Assembly: GCA_016800925.1 (NCBI GenBank)
Contig: JABCPU010000003.1
Span: 434,001-498,000 of the forward strand
Reading direction: 5' to 3'
Length of the DNA stretch: 64,000 nt
Source of the DNA: Suillus spraguei
Lineage: Eukaryota; Basidiomycota; Agaricomycetes; Boletales; Suillaceae
Within the stretch, counting starts at the first letter, position 1, and each line of letters starts with the position of its first letter. A program made the position numbers and the translations under genes. Positions 49,350-63,600 of the stretch are shown in pieces. The notes beneath the pieces are model-generated. The model was not told the DNA's origin and did no database searches. It saw nothing but the letters and a program-made list of their open reading frames with translations.

Positions 49350-50461
49350 GATGTGATGTGTTAACTTGGTTTACGTTCGCAAGTCATGTTAAATGACCTG
49401 TACACGTTTCCCCCCAGCTGATATAGGCTGTCCAGGCCTATGCCCTTCCGGGAATTGGCGTAAATCTGGTGCATGAATTAACCTCGATATGATTCGATGA
49501 TAATGCGGTCTGTGTCTCATGGTCATCACTTCAGGTACGATCCATATTTCAACACCTACTTGGATCGTTATACACCAGCCGGTAAATACATCCGGTTGGC
49601 GCGTTTATCTCGTGTGTTCATAGAGTGGTATTGAGAAGTTGGACACGTCGGATAGCTTGATCAGCTGGACGATAATGAATGAACTTTAAGTCGTGGTTTA
49701 AATTTAGTATATGAAACATTGCAATGGCAGCAACTTCCCAGCAGTTCCACGCCCTAGTGGGAATACTATGACCAACTTCAAGGCACATATATATATAATT
49801 TGTTACATACCTCTTTATGGTACAGCAGACGGACCAAATCTCCGCCAATAAAGCCCTCCACTCCAAGGAGTTACCAGCAAACATTCGAGTCCAAGATCGA
49901 GAAACATCATGAGTCAAGGACTCAAGATATGCGGATTTAGTGTCAAATACATAACACCAGACACACGGAAGGCAGGTTCACGCGATCAATGTACACGCGG
50001 CAGACCATGCTGTAACCATGAATGTTCTGCGGAGGTCATTGGCAACATGATGGACCTCCAAAACATGGGACATCATGGGTGCTTTTAATCCCACATAATA
50101 GCCCATCTGAGATTGGCTGTTCATTACAGTATATATACTTAAGCATGTCGCTTTTCGATACGTGTTCTAGCTGCCTAGAATAACAGCCAGCGGGATATTT
50201 AACTTTGACTTCAAAGTTACCTGAAAGCAACAACAAAAAACCACGAACCTCGGCGTAGATAGACCAACTGATAGACCACTGAAAGTTTAGAGAAATGTTA
50301 CAATCAGCAAATATTGCAAAAAAACGCATTAATATTATAACACCCAGCACTGCATGGACGACAAGGCTGAAAGTTTGGTAGAAAAGATGCACACGTATTA
50401 TATTCCTTGCAAAGTCCGATGTTGTTGATACAGAGTATAATGCTGGACGAATAAAATGACT
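49350..50461. other. Intergenic region, nothing recognised
   Basis: No gene. Includes the 5' flank of the DUF6534-type gene and the 3' flank of the GRAM-domain gene. Confidence 0.45.
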
Positions 50462-51160
50462 TCAAGCAACGTATCCAGGCGGGGTATCCGCATACGAATT
50501 CGAAGTTCCCGGTGCGGAACCGGATGACGTATACGCAGCTATTCATCACAAGCACATCAGAGAAACCGATGCTATCTGGAATGAGCGAGCACTCACGCAA
50601 GTTCTCGTCGTCTTCCATGGCCGCCTGTCTCTTCATATAAACAACTCTTTCGCGCGTCTTCTCCAAGACGCTGACGAACTCAAACAAACCCCTGTCATAA
50701 AATCGGATCTCGACGCTCGTACCGTCTGTAAGCCCACCACCCGGTGAGGGCTTGACATCAAGCACCACAAAGTTAGCGCCAAAGTAAGGCTGTTCGAATT
50801 TGCTGGATAGGATCGCGTCCAGCGGTAACGATAGCGATTCGAATGACGGTTTTGTCTTTCCTTCTTTGGGTGCTGTAAAGATCAGCTAGTGCGCATCGAA
50901 ATCAGATCGATTCTAGAGACGTTGATGGAGGGAGGGAGGAATGAACTTACTCGTTTGCTTGTCAGCCAGAGTTTCCCTCTCTCCTTCATCTTCTTCACCC
51001 CACCATTGCCCCCAGTGGCAGCAGCGCCCGAAGGTGGCGCGTCGGGTATGGTCAAGGAGAACTCCACTTGGGAATCACGATCTATGGACATGATGGTGGT
51101 CTCATCACGCAAGGGTATAGGTTGGTGCCTCGCATCCAGCATTATCCAGTTGAGCGCCAT
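50462..51160 (-). CDS. WBP2-like GRAM-domain protein
   Basis: Three exons (51160-50951, 50885-50597, 50538-50462) give 191 residues. The GRAM domain is read through GKLWLTSKRLIFTA, then SLSLPLDAILSSKFEQPYFGANFV, VLDVKPSPGGGL and VEIRFYDRGLFEFVSVLEKTR, which match the WBP2/WBP2NL family closely. A short Ser/Pro tail ends PPGYVA, equivalent to the PPxY/PPGY motifs that bind WW domains. In animals WBP2 binds WW-domain coactivators; the fungal role is unknown. The second acceptor was chosen to preserve LIFTA. Confidence 0.9.
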
Positions 51161-51259
51161 GGTAGAGATGTCGTTGCCGCAGCTGGAGCAGCAGCCAATT
51201 TGGAGATGAGTCCTTCTATCTGAAATGGTTGAGGATGGGCCAAAATGTTAAGACGTCAT

Positions 51260-51342
51260 GGCTACCTGGCGCAATGGTAGCGCGTTTGGCTTCGATCGCC
51301 AGCGGCACCAAAAGGTTGCAGGTTCGAGTCCTGCGGTGGTCA
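51260..51342 (+). tRNA. tRNA-Arg (TCG) with an 11-nt intron
   Basis: The cloverleaf is complete. The acceptor GGCTACC/GGTGGTC pairs with two G-U wobbles, the D stem is GCGC/GCGC, and the anticodon stem is TTTGG/CCAAA. The T arm is gcagg/cctgc around TTCGAGT. The loop CTTCGA | A carries anticodon TCG; an 11-nt intron (51296-51306) lies after position 37, as is usual for nuclear tRNA introns. Without it the tRNA has 72 nt and discriminator A. A run of eight T follows as pol III terminator. Confidence 0.9.
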
Positions 51343-51483
51343 TTTTTTTTATTGTTTATCTTGTAGTTTCTCCAATCACGTGACCCTGTCGCGTTTGTCG
51401 CGACAAGATTTAGAATCTAGATAGCCTTCTACTTCCACGACGCCTGAACTTGCTGACCATTACTCATATCGGCCACACGCGCC

Positions 51484-53761
<2,278 letters not shown>

Positions 53762-53810
53762 GAAGAAGACGTAAAATTATTTGTGACTTTTATTAGCCAA
53801 AAAAATGAAT

Positions 53811-53893
53811 TGACCACCGCAGGACTCGAACCTGCAACCTTTTGGTGCCGCTGGCAATCGAAGCCAAACGCGCTACCATTGCGCCAGGTAGCC
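53811..53893 (-). tRNA. tRNA-Arg (TCG), second copy with intron
   Basis: Reverse-complement copy of the tRNA at 51260-51342; the mature part appears identical, and the 11-nt intron (53847-53857) differs by one substitution. Pol III terminator T-run lies just downstream on the minus strand. The two genes point towards each other across CDC7. Confidence 0.9.
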
Positions 53894-54028
53894 ATGTGTT
53901 TACTGGGATTGCGTGGCTACATTAGATACGAAAGAACGACCATGTCAACATAAAGGTTTGTGTTCCCCGAGCTGCCGCATCGTCAGCGCTGCTCATGTCT
54001 TGGAAAGCAGCATAAAGTTAGCCCCCCC

Positions 54029-56467
54029 ATGAACATTCAAGACGAATTTCGTTATTGGTCTCTCGCCTTACCCAAAGACCCGCTGTTCCTTCAAATAACG
54101 CCGCTTGCCATTTTCGTTTTATTCCCGCTTATTGTCCTGCTCTCCGTCCAAGCAGTACTCAGTAGCCTTGGATCTTCATCAGCCACCCGGCGGTTAGATA
54201 TGGTGTTCGAGTCATTCTCATTCAACTTTCCATGGAACTGGTCATCATCCTCCGGCACCCAACAAGAAACCAAAAAACTCAAGAAGAAAGCGCGCACCCA
54301 TAGTGAACAGATCGAGCTTAATGGACATGCAAGACCACGTACGTACTTCTTCTCATGTGATACTCTGTTTGTTGCTACACTCATCAGTTCTAGAGCACAA
54401 AAATGATGTCCATGATGGCTATTACCCCGGTCTTGTCAATATATCCGGAACGTACTGTTTCATGAACTCAACTATGCAGGTAAGGTACTCAGTCCAAATC
54501 ATAATCTTCCATTCACAGTAGTGCAACTAGGCTATGGCCTCCTTGTCCTATTTACTCCCTTATCTCTCATACACGCAAGCCAAGGCCATTCAACTTGATG
54601 TAGCATCACCTGTCGTGGACGCTCTTCTGGCTTTGCTCCAAGGTGCGTATCATTATACAACACCACAGCCGCGCATTTGACAAGGATATCTTTAGATCTC
54701 AACACACCTCGCACAGCTTATCATTCAATTCGTCCACTCGAGATGATCACCACCCTCGTTAATCACTCCCGAAGCAGACACAACTCCCTCTTTTCCTCCC
54801 GAGAGCATCAAGACGCACAAGAATTATTCCAGCTCGTCTCCGAATGTATCAAGAAGGAAGTGGTTGCAGTCGATAATGAAGGCCAGCGGGACCGTGGTCT
54901 AGGTGGACTCTCTCAAGTTCGCAATGATGCTAACAAGGAGATTGGGAAGAGCGTGTTCGACGGACTCACGGCAAACAGGCGCAGCTGTGTTGAGTGCGGC
55001 TACACAGAAGCAGTCATGCACTTTGCTTTCGACAGCTGGCAACTTGCCGTACCGCGATATGCCGTATGTGTTTCTTGATTTGGTCATCGATACACTTTCA
55101 ACTCGCATACAGGCCAGCTGTCACTTGGAGGATTGTCTTGCGGAATACACTAAACTTGAGATGCTGAATGATTGTATATGTCGCAAATGTTCCATGAAGG
55201 CCACGCACCAGAAGCTTAGGCAAGAGGCAGACCGGTTGGCAGCAGCAGCGAACGCAGACCCTGCCGCCTCTATATCCAAGAAGAAGCGAGTGAAGGACGC
55301 TAGAAAACTGGAACTCAGGGTACAGTCTGCTTTAGATCATGGTCGACTAGAAGAGGACATCAAGGGCGTTAAGCTGGAGAAAGTATTCAGCAGAGCATCG
55401 ACAAAGCAAGCTATGATTGCAAGAGTAAGTCTGAGCTTTACATGTGCCCCCCAAGTCTCTAAGACGTTTTATAGCCACCTCAAGTTCTCGCACTGCATCT
55501 CAATCGATCTCTCAGCTACGGCCATTATGCTGCTAAGAACACAGTTCGCATTCTGTTTCCCGAGTTCCTGGATCTCACACCGTTCACAACTTCTGGTAAC
55601 CTCTCCACCAAACCTTCTGTTCCCATCTCATCACAGCCGCCTCAACTCCCTCGTTCTACAACTCCCACGCCGGCAACATATGCTGTGCAAAGAATCATAT
55701 ACCGTCTTTCTGCTGTTGTGTGTCACTATGGTCAACATTCCTTCGGTCACTATGTTTGCTACCGGCGTAAACCCCGGCCTATATCCTGCGGGTCGCGGCG
55801 CTTCGCACCACCAAGATTTGCCGACCCACTTGGTTGCGACTGTGAAAAGTGCCAGCGTTATGGACCCGTGCGCGACGACGACGAGATCGTGGATTCCATG
55901 TACCGCCCTGGCCGGGGATGGCTACGGATCAGCGACGACTCAGTGAAGGAATGCGGAATAGAGACAGTGGTGCAGGAGGGTTCTGGGGCGTTTATGCTCT
56001 ATTACGAGCGCGTGGTACAGTCGCGCCCTGGCATTTACCCACATCACAACTCACCACGAAGCTCAGAGGAGACACTCAAGCCGCGCGTGAATGGGTCAAC
56101 GACATCGGTTGCAAGCTTGGATGGGGATGTTGTTGTAGAGAGTAGGGGGAGAGGTGTGATGGGTCCGAGAGTTGTGAGGAGCGTGGTGGCTGGGAGAAGA
56201 AGTGTTTCGGCCGCGCGACAAGACCGAGATTCTCTATCTGCATCGACTCCGTCTCTAATAAACGGAAGCGCTGTTCCTCTGAAAGCAAATATGTCGCAGG
56301 CTTCTCTGTCAAGTGCATCTACAAATTTGTCTTCTCTTTGGGCATCAGCACCGGACATTATGCATCAGCGTACGTCGTCTTCGTCTTCGTCCCTTACCGC
56401 TCGTCCACCGGGATCTCGCCATCCGAAATCCTCTCAACCTACACCTGTTGTCGACCAGAAAGCATGA
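54029..56467 (+). CDS. UBP1: Ubiquitin C-terminal hydrolase (USP) with N-terminal membrane anchor, Ubp1-like
   Basis: Six exons (54029-54338, 54388-54479, 54531-54642, 54696-55063, 55113-55424, 55475-56467) give 728 residues. A hydrophobic segment near residues 20-45 (PLAIFVLFPLIVLLSVQ) anchors it in a membrane, as in yeast Ubp1. The Cys box is GLVNISGTYCFMNSTMQ, with the catalytic Cys in GTYC. The His box is HYGQHSFGHYVCYRR; GRGWLRISDDSV holds the Asp that completes the triad. Zinc-type Cys pairs CVEC and CICRKC flank a charged insertion. The tail is Ser-rich. The enzyme removes ubiquitin from substrates at membranes; the substrate is unknown. All splice junctions are in phase. Confidence 0.94.
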
Positions 56468-57227
56468 CCGCTTCTCTGTAACCCCCATATTATCATATAA
56501 CTTGTTTATTATGCTCGTGTATCTTTTAGCATAGCATAGCGTCCCACACGTTGAGATCTCCACTAACTTACTGAGTCATGTGTGTTGATACTGCTCGTCG
56601 ACTAGACTCGTGTTATCTACAGTGCTTACATGCATACCCGTTCCTAATAATGCAGTGTAACAATAGCGACATATGCACGATGAGTTCCCTGATTTCTCGC
56701 GAGACCCGGGATTGCCGCCACGTCACATAATGTTTAGTACAATACACCTTACCATATCCACGCTCACGCAAATCAGATTGTGAGAAGACAACGGTGATAT
56801 ACGCCAGGGTCATGCCATTTCTCGTCACGATCATCCAAGGTACGTGTAAACCTGAAGTCCCGACGTCAAAACACTTCTAGTCATCACCCAAGTCGTACAT
56901 CCATCGATTGAATAAAAAAGTAACCTCCACCATGCCCAGCATCACGTCCACCAGCGACCACCGCGAGCTATGTACCGTATTGAGCGTCGCCCCAGACCGA
57001 AGCAAGAACCAAGTGCCATGACCATGTCGACTTGGCCGGAGGGTAGATACTTATATTTAGATAATACAAATTTCGACAGTCCAAATCAAGGAGAAACAGC
57101 GCCGGGTGAAATACGATCACCAGTAGATTCGGCGCTCAATGGTGCGCTGTTTTGCGACGACGGGTCGGGTGTAGGAGACTGTTCGCCTGACGCGGGTGAC
57201 AGTGGGGTACCTGTGGTTTGAGTTGCG
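56468..57227. other. Convergent 3' intergenic region
   Basis: Plus-strand USP gene and minus-strand small gene end here. No gene seen. Confidence 0.45.
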
Positions 57228-57564
57228 TTAGATATTGGATTTTGGGTGAAAGATGCGCTGGATGTACCATGCTTGGTAAATTTCATTTGAGGCTTCCAGT
57301 TGGACTTCGAGGATTTGTCGGCCCTGTGAGGTGGATGAGCTGTTATACATTTTTTATTGTGGAGTCGGGGCTTACAGCAAAGTCGACACGCGAGCCAACG
57401 ACGAGGCCCTCTTGACGACCGTAGCGGTCGTGGTTAACGGCGACGAAGTCGCCGGGCTGCAAAAAAAAGCGTCGTCAGAGCTTGTTCAGCGCTGAGAAAA
57501 GCGGGAAATTTACCGTAATGTCGCCGCTAATGGGGAGCGATGCGTATTCCTCGTATATGGCCAT
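57228..57564 (-). CDS. Small uncharacterised protein, 75 residues
   Basis: Three exons (57564-57514, 57456-57376, 57323-57228), each a multiple of three, with clear donors (gtaaat, gtaagc) and acceptors (ttgcag, cacag). The product starts MAIYEEYASLP and contains GDFVAVNHDRYGRQEGLVV, GRQILEVQLEAS and a C-terminal YIQRIFHPK. The charged, beta-strand-like repeats suggest a small barrel-type fold, but I do not recognise it. Conservation of the frame across two introns supports it as a real gene. Confidence 0.65.
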
Positions 57565-58150
57565 GGCGTCGGCGACGATGGGCGGATAGGTAGGAGAAAA
57601 GGTGAATACGGAAGAATACAAGGCTTGAGGATGGGAGAATTAAATAGACAAAAGGATGGGTTTTTATAGATCAAGATGCCGGTCAATGGCCTCCGGAAAA
57701 GGCTAGACACGAGGCAGCCAGGGAATTTGTAAACGCCTCGTTTCTTCTTGTACCTTGCTGCCGAGTTAAGCCCGGAATGCCGGATTCACCACAACGAATT
57801 GACTTATACAATTGTGCTAAGCAGACGTGCTCACAGAGGGTTATCGTTTTTTTGTATGTATCAATCGTGGTAACGACAGTCGTGGACTCGGACACTGAGA
57901 TCTGGGAGAATAACGCTGATGCTAACACGGATGTCTCCACGGCATCAGATCAACACAATGGACAAAATCGGATATGGCCCGGGGCGACACCCCTGGATCT
58001 CCAGTAAAACACAAGGATACAGAAGCATGTATGGATTGTTAGCTACAATTGAGGGTCTGGAAAAATATAGAGCGTGCCTTGAGCCCTTGAGCTTCATCTG
58101 GACACGGGAAAATGTATATGTATGTATGATCAGCCGTGCGAGCATGTTGT
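57565..58150. promoter_or_regulatory. Intergenic region upstream of the 75-residue gene
   Basis: Promoter of the small gene and 3' side of the DUF1992 gene. No gene seen. Confidence 0.45.
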
Positions 58151-59619
58151 TCAGGATATGTTAATGAACCTGTCTCGCAGTTTCATAAACCATCGACGGA
58201 CGATGTCTCGAAACCTCAAGGGATAGGCCGCGGAGGCATCGACATCCACAGAAGACTCGACTTGAGATGGCGGTGAGGTACCAGACCTGCCATGTATGTC
58301 TCCCCTTCTCTCTGATATCCCACGCAGAATGTCATCCCCGCAATCCTGATACGCCTTGGCTAATTCGGCCTCTCGAGAATGATATGGGCGGCGCACAGAA
58401 TATGGAGCCAGGGCATTATATTTACGCACCAAAGAATTTAATTCGGCGACGGCCGTGTCGTGATAAGAGCGCTCTCGTTCTTCCCACTCGCGGTCGCGCA
58501 ATGATGTTGCCTTGCCTAGTGATAATGAAGGCAACATAGCCGCCGGTTGCAACATTGTCAATGTTCGAATTGCACGCCTTGTCCACGACTGCCGCAGGAC
58601 ATTGCGAAATGAATTCACTGCAGTCTCAAGTTCTGTGATATTACAATATAGTGGTAAACTTGAAGATCTCGCTGATATGGTATAAGTCACCCACCAATTT
58701 GGATTTCGACCCATGGCGGAGCTGCCCCGTTCCTTTGAACAATCCGGTTCATGAGGAACTCCTCTCTCGCAATGAAAGGGTTATGCTCGTCGCTCAATTT
58801 AACCATAGGCTGACCCCGCCCTTTGATTTTGTCGAAATGGCCGGCAGCTCGAGCTTTCTATCTCGAGATGTAAGTACAAAATAATTCCGAGTGAGTGATG
58901 AAGCCAACCTGTATCTTGTCCTCTATCAAGGCCTGCCACCCCCTCATACTGACAGGGTTCCGACGAGCAGCGTGTTGCCCATCTCCGTTCTTCAGGCCCA
59001 ATCGATAATCTAATGTTGACTCTCTAGCTCTTGTTAGTCGTCCTGCTTGCTCTTTTCGTCTGGCAAGCTCCCTCTCCGTCTTTCTAGTGCGATCGTCTGT
59101 TACAGCATGCATGCTGGGTGCGCGTGCAGATGTAGGTGTGAAGTTACCAAGCTTAATGGATGCAGATGCATGAGAGGGGGCCTTGTAAGTGGTATGCCAT
59201 GGCCTATGACCATCTACAGAAGGGAGTAAAGGTTTATTTGCAAGTTCTGGCCACGTTTGGGCAGGCCGTTCGACGACATATGCATCTGTGTGCACCTTCG
59301 GCGGGGCCTCCTTCAGCTTTATGTCAGCAGTCCTGATAGGCCCCGAGCGCATAGGCTTGTACTTGTCGACGAGCATGCGTAGTACAGCATCCTGCATAGA
59401 TTCTTCGCCTGTCCAGTTTTCATTCTGGCTCTGTAATTGGCGAATATTGGAAATGCCTGGTTTGGGGCATTGAGCTTCTTCTGCTTCTTCCCCTTCTGCA
59501 TCCGCGAAAAGCTTTTCACTTGCACGTTGGTAATTTTCCGCACATGTGGCGGGGAAGCTATTGAAACATCTTCGTGTTCTGTGTGATGCGTGGAGGAGGC
59601 TCGATAAGCGACTGGTCAT
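58151..59619 (-). CDS. DnaJ homolog subfamily C member 28-type protein (DUF1992)
   Basis: Three exons (59619-58909, 58857-58695, 58632-58151) give 451 residues. The C-terminal half holds the DUF1992 signature: WQALIEDKIQKARAAGHFD, then KGRGQPM, and NPFIAREEFLMNRIVQRNG with APPWVE. A helical region follows (ELETAVNSFRNVLRQSW). The N-terminus is Arg/Ser-rich (TSRLSSLLHASHRTRRCF), compatible with a mitochondrial presequence. The family is linked to mitochondria and Golgi in other organisms, but its function is unclear. The J-domain itself is absent, as is usual in fungi. Introns are canonical and in phase. Confidence 0.9.
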
Positions 59620-60099
59620 GAAAGGGACAAAATTGTTTGGCTCAGTTTAGACATGCGCCTGATACACAACTACACGGTGACGAACTCATAGTATCGGCGA
59701 CAGAGCACCTCTCTCTCGTTGCTTTTTTCATGCTCTGAGATACACGTTTATGATATACCATCAATGCTAAATATTCCACCACCTTATTTCCACCCAAGTG
59801 CCTCAGCCTGACGATTATGATTGCTTTCGAACTTCGTTCGTGTCATATACATATGATGATGCATGTAACTTGGACGAATCGATTAATCAAACTTCTTCCA
59901 TGGCCTGTCGCTAGCACTCGCACAACCCACATTCCCGATACCTATTCATTACGTGGCTGAATGACTCATTAGCGCTGTATCATTCAAGTCAACGTTGCTG
60001 CCTCGAGGCTTGCGGTCAAGAGTATTCGGCACATGTTAAATAGTTCTACTCCCCTCTATACATTTCTCGCAGCCTGATCCCAATCTTTCACTGCTCGCA
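59620..60099. promoter_or_regulatory. Divergent intergenic region
   Basis: Promoters of the DUF1992 gene (-) and the NLR-like fragment (+). No gene seen. Confidence 0.45.
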
Positions 60100-61003
60100 A
60101 TGAGCGAAGACCACAGACCGAAGCTTTCTCCAGAGGCCTCTGGATCCAGAGAACTAACTGCTAGTGAGAACTCGGTACGTGCCCTCATAAGATCACTGTC
60201 GACAACTACTAATATCATTGTTGCTACCTCTGACCCATCATTCATCCAAAGCCAAACCCCTAGCGGATTCCGTCAGACCCTCCGGAGATTTAAGAAGAAT
60301 GCGACTAAAAAAGTTTTTGTACGTCGACCTGAATGCTGACGGAGCTGGAATATGGCTGATATTGTGCAGAAATACTTCAAGCATTCCCGCCCCCAAAATC
60401 CTGCTGCCCAGAACGCCGATCATGAAGGTGCTTCATCGAATCAGAATATTGAGGTAGGTGGTTATTATTTTAATCTTGAACTTATCTAAGGTTCACTAAG
60501 GGTGCATCGGGTCTGCATCCTCCCGATGGTGATAAGCTTGCCACATCTGAGAATCCCGGTGGCTATGCGAGCCAAGGACCTTTATTAGAAGAACCCGCCA
60601 GCGCTTCAAAGGTATTTAGGCCAAACGGTGTATTTTACGTCTCTAAATTCTGATAGCCGTACAGGTTCAGACTGCTACGTCTGGCATAGAGGAAGGCCCT
60701 GATCCTAAATCAGTTGACGCTGAACTTCGGGTTACCCGTGAGCGTGCGGACAATATGAGACTATTCGGTACACACCCCACTTCTGCGGTGTCCGCAGTCA
60801 AGGACGGCCCAGAAGTTCTCGATGCTGTAGACAATATCCAGACCACAAATCTTCCACTTCAATCCCTCAAAATTTTCGACAATCTCATTAGTGATCTTAA
60901 AGATGTATGGGCCACTCTTCTATGCCGGAAGCGAGCTGATTAAGATGCATAGATACATCCTTATGCAAAGGTGGTGCTGGGTATGCTATCTGCTGCATCC
61001 AAA
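60100..61003 (+). pseudogene. 5' part of a NACHT-type NLR-like gene, apparently truncated
   Basis: Exons 60100-60318, 60370-60453, 60501-60611, 60665-60904 and 60953-61003 are all in phase. The first exon may contain one more intron. The product is polar at first and then has LKIFDNLISDLKD joined to IHPYAKVVLGMLSAASK, the helical segment that precedes the NACHT domain in many agaricomycete NLR-like proteins. The reading then degrades after 61003 (a QTKHDQSMQSS stretch still resembles the family) and no Walker A or WD/TPR repeats follow. In fungi such proteins act in self/nonself recognition and defence; this copy looks like a relic, or the 3' part has been lost. Confidence 0.6.
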
Positions 61004-62579
61004 GTCCGTGTAGTTTCGCACTCTTGTTCAGCAGTCGTTGACTCTATGTAGATCAAACGAAACACGACCAATCGATGCAATCTTCTCGATTCAAGCCCTG
61101 TCTCACTGGAAGATGATGGATGGATGGTAGGACCTGATCGTCGGTTGCTTTTCTGGATACCACCCGCTTGCTGACAACAACCATTTTATATTCCTGGGAC
61201 TGTGTTAATGAGTTCTTAGCCTTGATCCTCCCTGGTAGTTGCTAAATTGATACTTCTAGCCCTACTCGCTGATGATTTTGTAGCAATATCGAGTGTACAG
61301 TTTTGCGCCGTGTCAATCTTAAACCTGTCATAGAGCTTGAATTCAGAGTTGTGAAATGAAAATGACTTGGGTGTGACTCCCAACGTTACCGCTAAGTGCG
61401 CTCTTGTGGCAGTGGCACGCAGGACATGGTGTGCGCGATCGTTCAAAGGTGTGTATCCCACTTAACCTTGGAAGAAATAGCACCGCTAGTATCAGTCACT
61501 CACACGGGTACAATCGATTCATATGACTCGTGGTATGTGCAGAGATTGCTGGAGGGTATAGACTGGCTTACTAGCAGTTCTAATCTTTTGAAAATTCAAG
61601 TTATGAACAAATTGGTCTGTAGCATGCTATACATACAGACCAGTGAATCATTCATAATGCCTCTCTTGATACGTTCATCCCCATTCATGCATGTGAGCAT
61701 GCTTGTACTGACACTGTTTTCTGGGGATAGGAACATTTGAGCGAGTTCCTCCCCACCTCGCAATCCCACTTGTCTCCCTTTTTTTCCACTTCCTCCCTCC
61801 CTTTGCAGTCTCTCGTCCTCCGGAAAATCCCTGAGCCACCTCCCCTGGACCAAGGTGGCAAAGGAGAGAGGGGGGACATCTATCTGGACCGCCACCTGGG
61901 CTCCTCAGATCCCAATGCCCCTCCTTTTACCCACTTCACAGCAAGCCCTGCAGTTCTCCAGGCCCCCACTTCTACTCACTTTTTTGTTTATGACGCTGGT
62001 AGGGGTAGACTCGTTTCGCTCACCAACTTGAGCGCAAGTTCCTTCTGGTCTGTAACTGTCTTGGCGGTGCATGGCCTGCCTCGCGCCTCAGGCCATTGTT
62101 TTCGCATTGGCAGGACAACTGAACTCCTTCTCTGCAACATGCCTCGTCAGAGGCATGGGCTACCGGTCCTGATATTCCTTTGCGTCTTTTGGAGTACGCT
62201 GTACCTCTCCGTGCATATCTCCTTGGACCCCCTTCTTGCTTACCCTTCATGCAGCAGCGGGATTTGGATTTGTAGCCTTCCATCCCTTCTATCTCGTTCA
62301 CCATCCTATGTATTTGGGTCGCGTCTGTCGCCCTCTTCCTATTCCGATGTCCCTTCTGTCGGTTCTCTACGCATACTTTATCCTGTCGTGTTTGCGCGGT
62401 CTTCATAGCATCCTCACAGTCCACCCTCGGACATTTGGTTCTAGACTGATGTACTGATTTTCCTCATTATATACACTGCATGTAATCTAGTCTATCATGT
62501 GGTCTCTCCGCCCCCAAAATACGGTGGTGCTACTTGCGCATCGTCTCTTGCATTGACCTCTTCCCCCTAGGCTCTTCTA
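61004..62579. other. Intergenic region with one long unexplained plus-strand frame
   Basis: A 223-codon open frame runs 61737-62408 but opens with TTG and shows no domain. The DNA is strongly pyrimidine-biased on the plus strand. Nothing else seen. Confidence 0.35.
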
Positions 62580-63600
62580 GAGACTCGTTAACACAAGACA
62601 TTGCTATTAGTTTTGACCTCCAGGTCGACTCCCGAAAACGAAGGTGTTGCTTGCGGTCCCAGTCCTACCACCGAAACCAAACGCACTAGACATAGGTGCC
62701 GACAGTTTTCCAAAGACTGACTCATTGCAGTTGCATTGACCCATTTGAAGTACATGCCCATCGAAGGTTGACTGAACACAAGAGAAAAAATGTGAGCGTC
62801 GATGATGCAGATAGTATTGGTGCCAGACGAAGATGGTACTGCGGTGTTTTCTTCCCAAACGAAAAGACAGAAAAAACGATATTGCTTGATGAAGGAGCAA
62901 ATGGTGACAGCTTTGCGCCATCTGCAGGTTTGGTTGACTCATTGCTAAACGCAAAAGCGCACTGCCAAATACAACAGGAGATCCAGCAGGAGTTTCGGGG
63001 GTGTTGCCTGACGTGGCATTGCCAAATACATGGGTGACATGATTGCGTCACCACTGGAATGTGGAGCACTTTTCAAAGATATCCCTCGAGACGTTGCTTG
63101 GCATTTGCACCAAAGCCGGAACTACCGAATACTGTGGGTGTAGAGACGTCAGCCTTGCTTCTAAATTCCTAGGCAGCACTTGCGGCGCCAAAGATTAATA
63201 ATAGCGTGTCCGTCTTCTTTGCATCACCACCTACAAGTTATGGCAAAGGCTGATGTCCCCGACAGTGCTCCGAAGCTCGGCGTTGACTTGGGTTCCGATG
63301 AAGCACCCGTGAACCCGATGCCGTGAGCTACCGAAGAGTGGACCAAACGAAAATATGGGTGTCTCAGTCTCAGCGCTTGGGCACTTTTGAGGTATCAGCA
63401 GGTTTTGATGTAGCGCTGGCATCGCTAACAGAACTAAATACTGATACCGACCTGAGTTGACTGAACGAGAACTTCTGTGGCGAAGTCGCTCCCAAGGACT
63501 GGACCGAAGAGTAGTCATCGAGAGCGTGAATAAAGTCTTTTTCGCAGGGTCAGCGACAGTTGCGGTAAGGGGAGACGTAGCAGCAAACTAGGGGATTTTC
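62580..63600 (-). pseudogene. Decayed FG-repeat nucleoporin-like region
   Basis: On the minus strand repeated FG motifs appear in several frames: SVFGKLSAPM, AFGFGGRTG and FVFGSRPGG at 62620-62720, FSFGKKTP near 62855, and PTVFGSSGFGAN near 63120, with FSFGPLFGSS near 63340. Spacers are Ser/Thr/Ala-rich, as in FG nucleoporins such as Nup98 or Nup159. Frame changes and stops interrupt it throughout, so it is best read as a pseudogene or a fragment of a gene lying mostly to the right. Confidence 0.5.
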
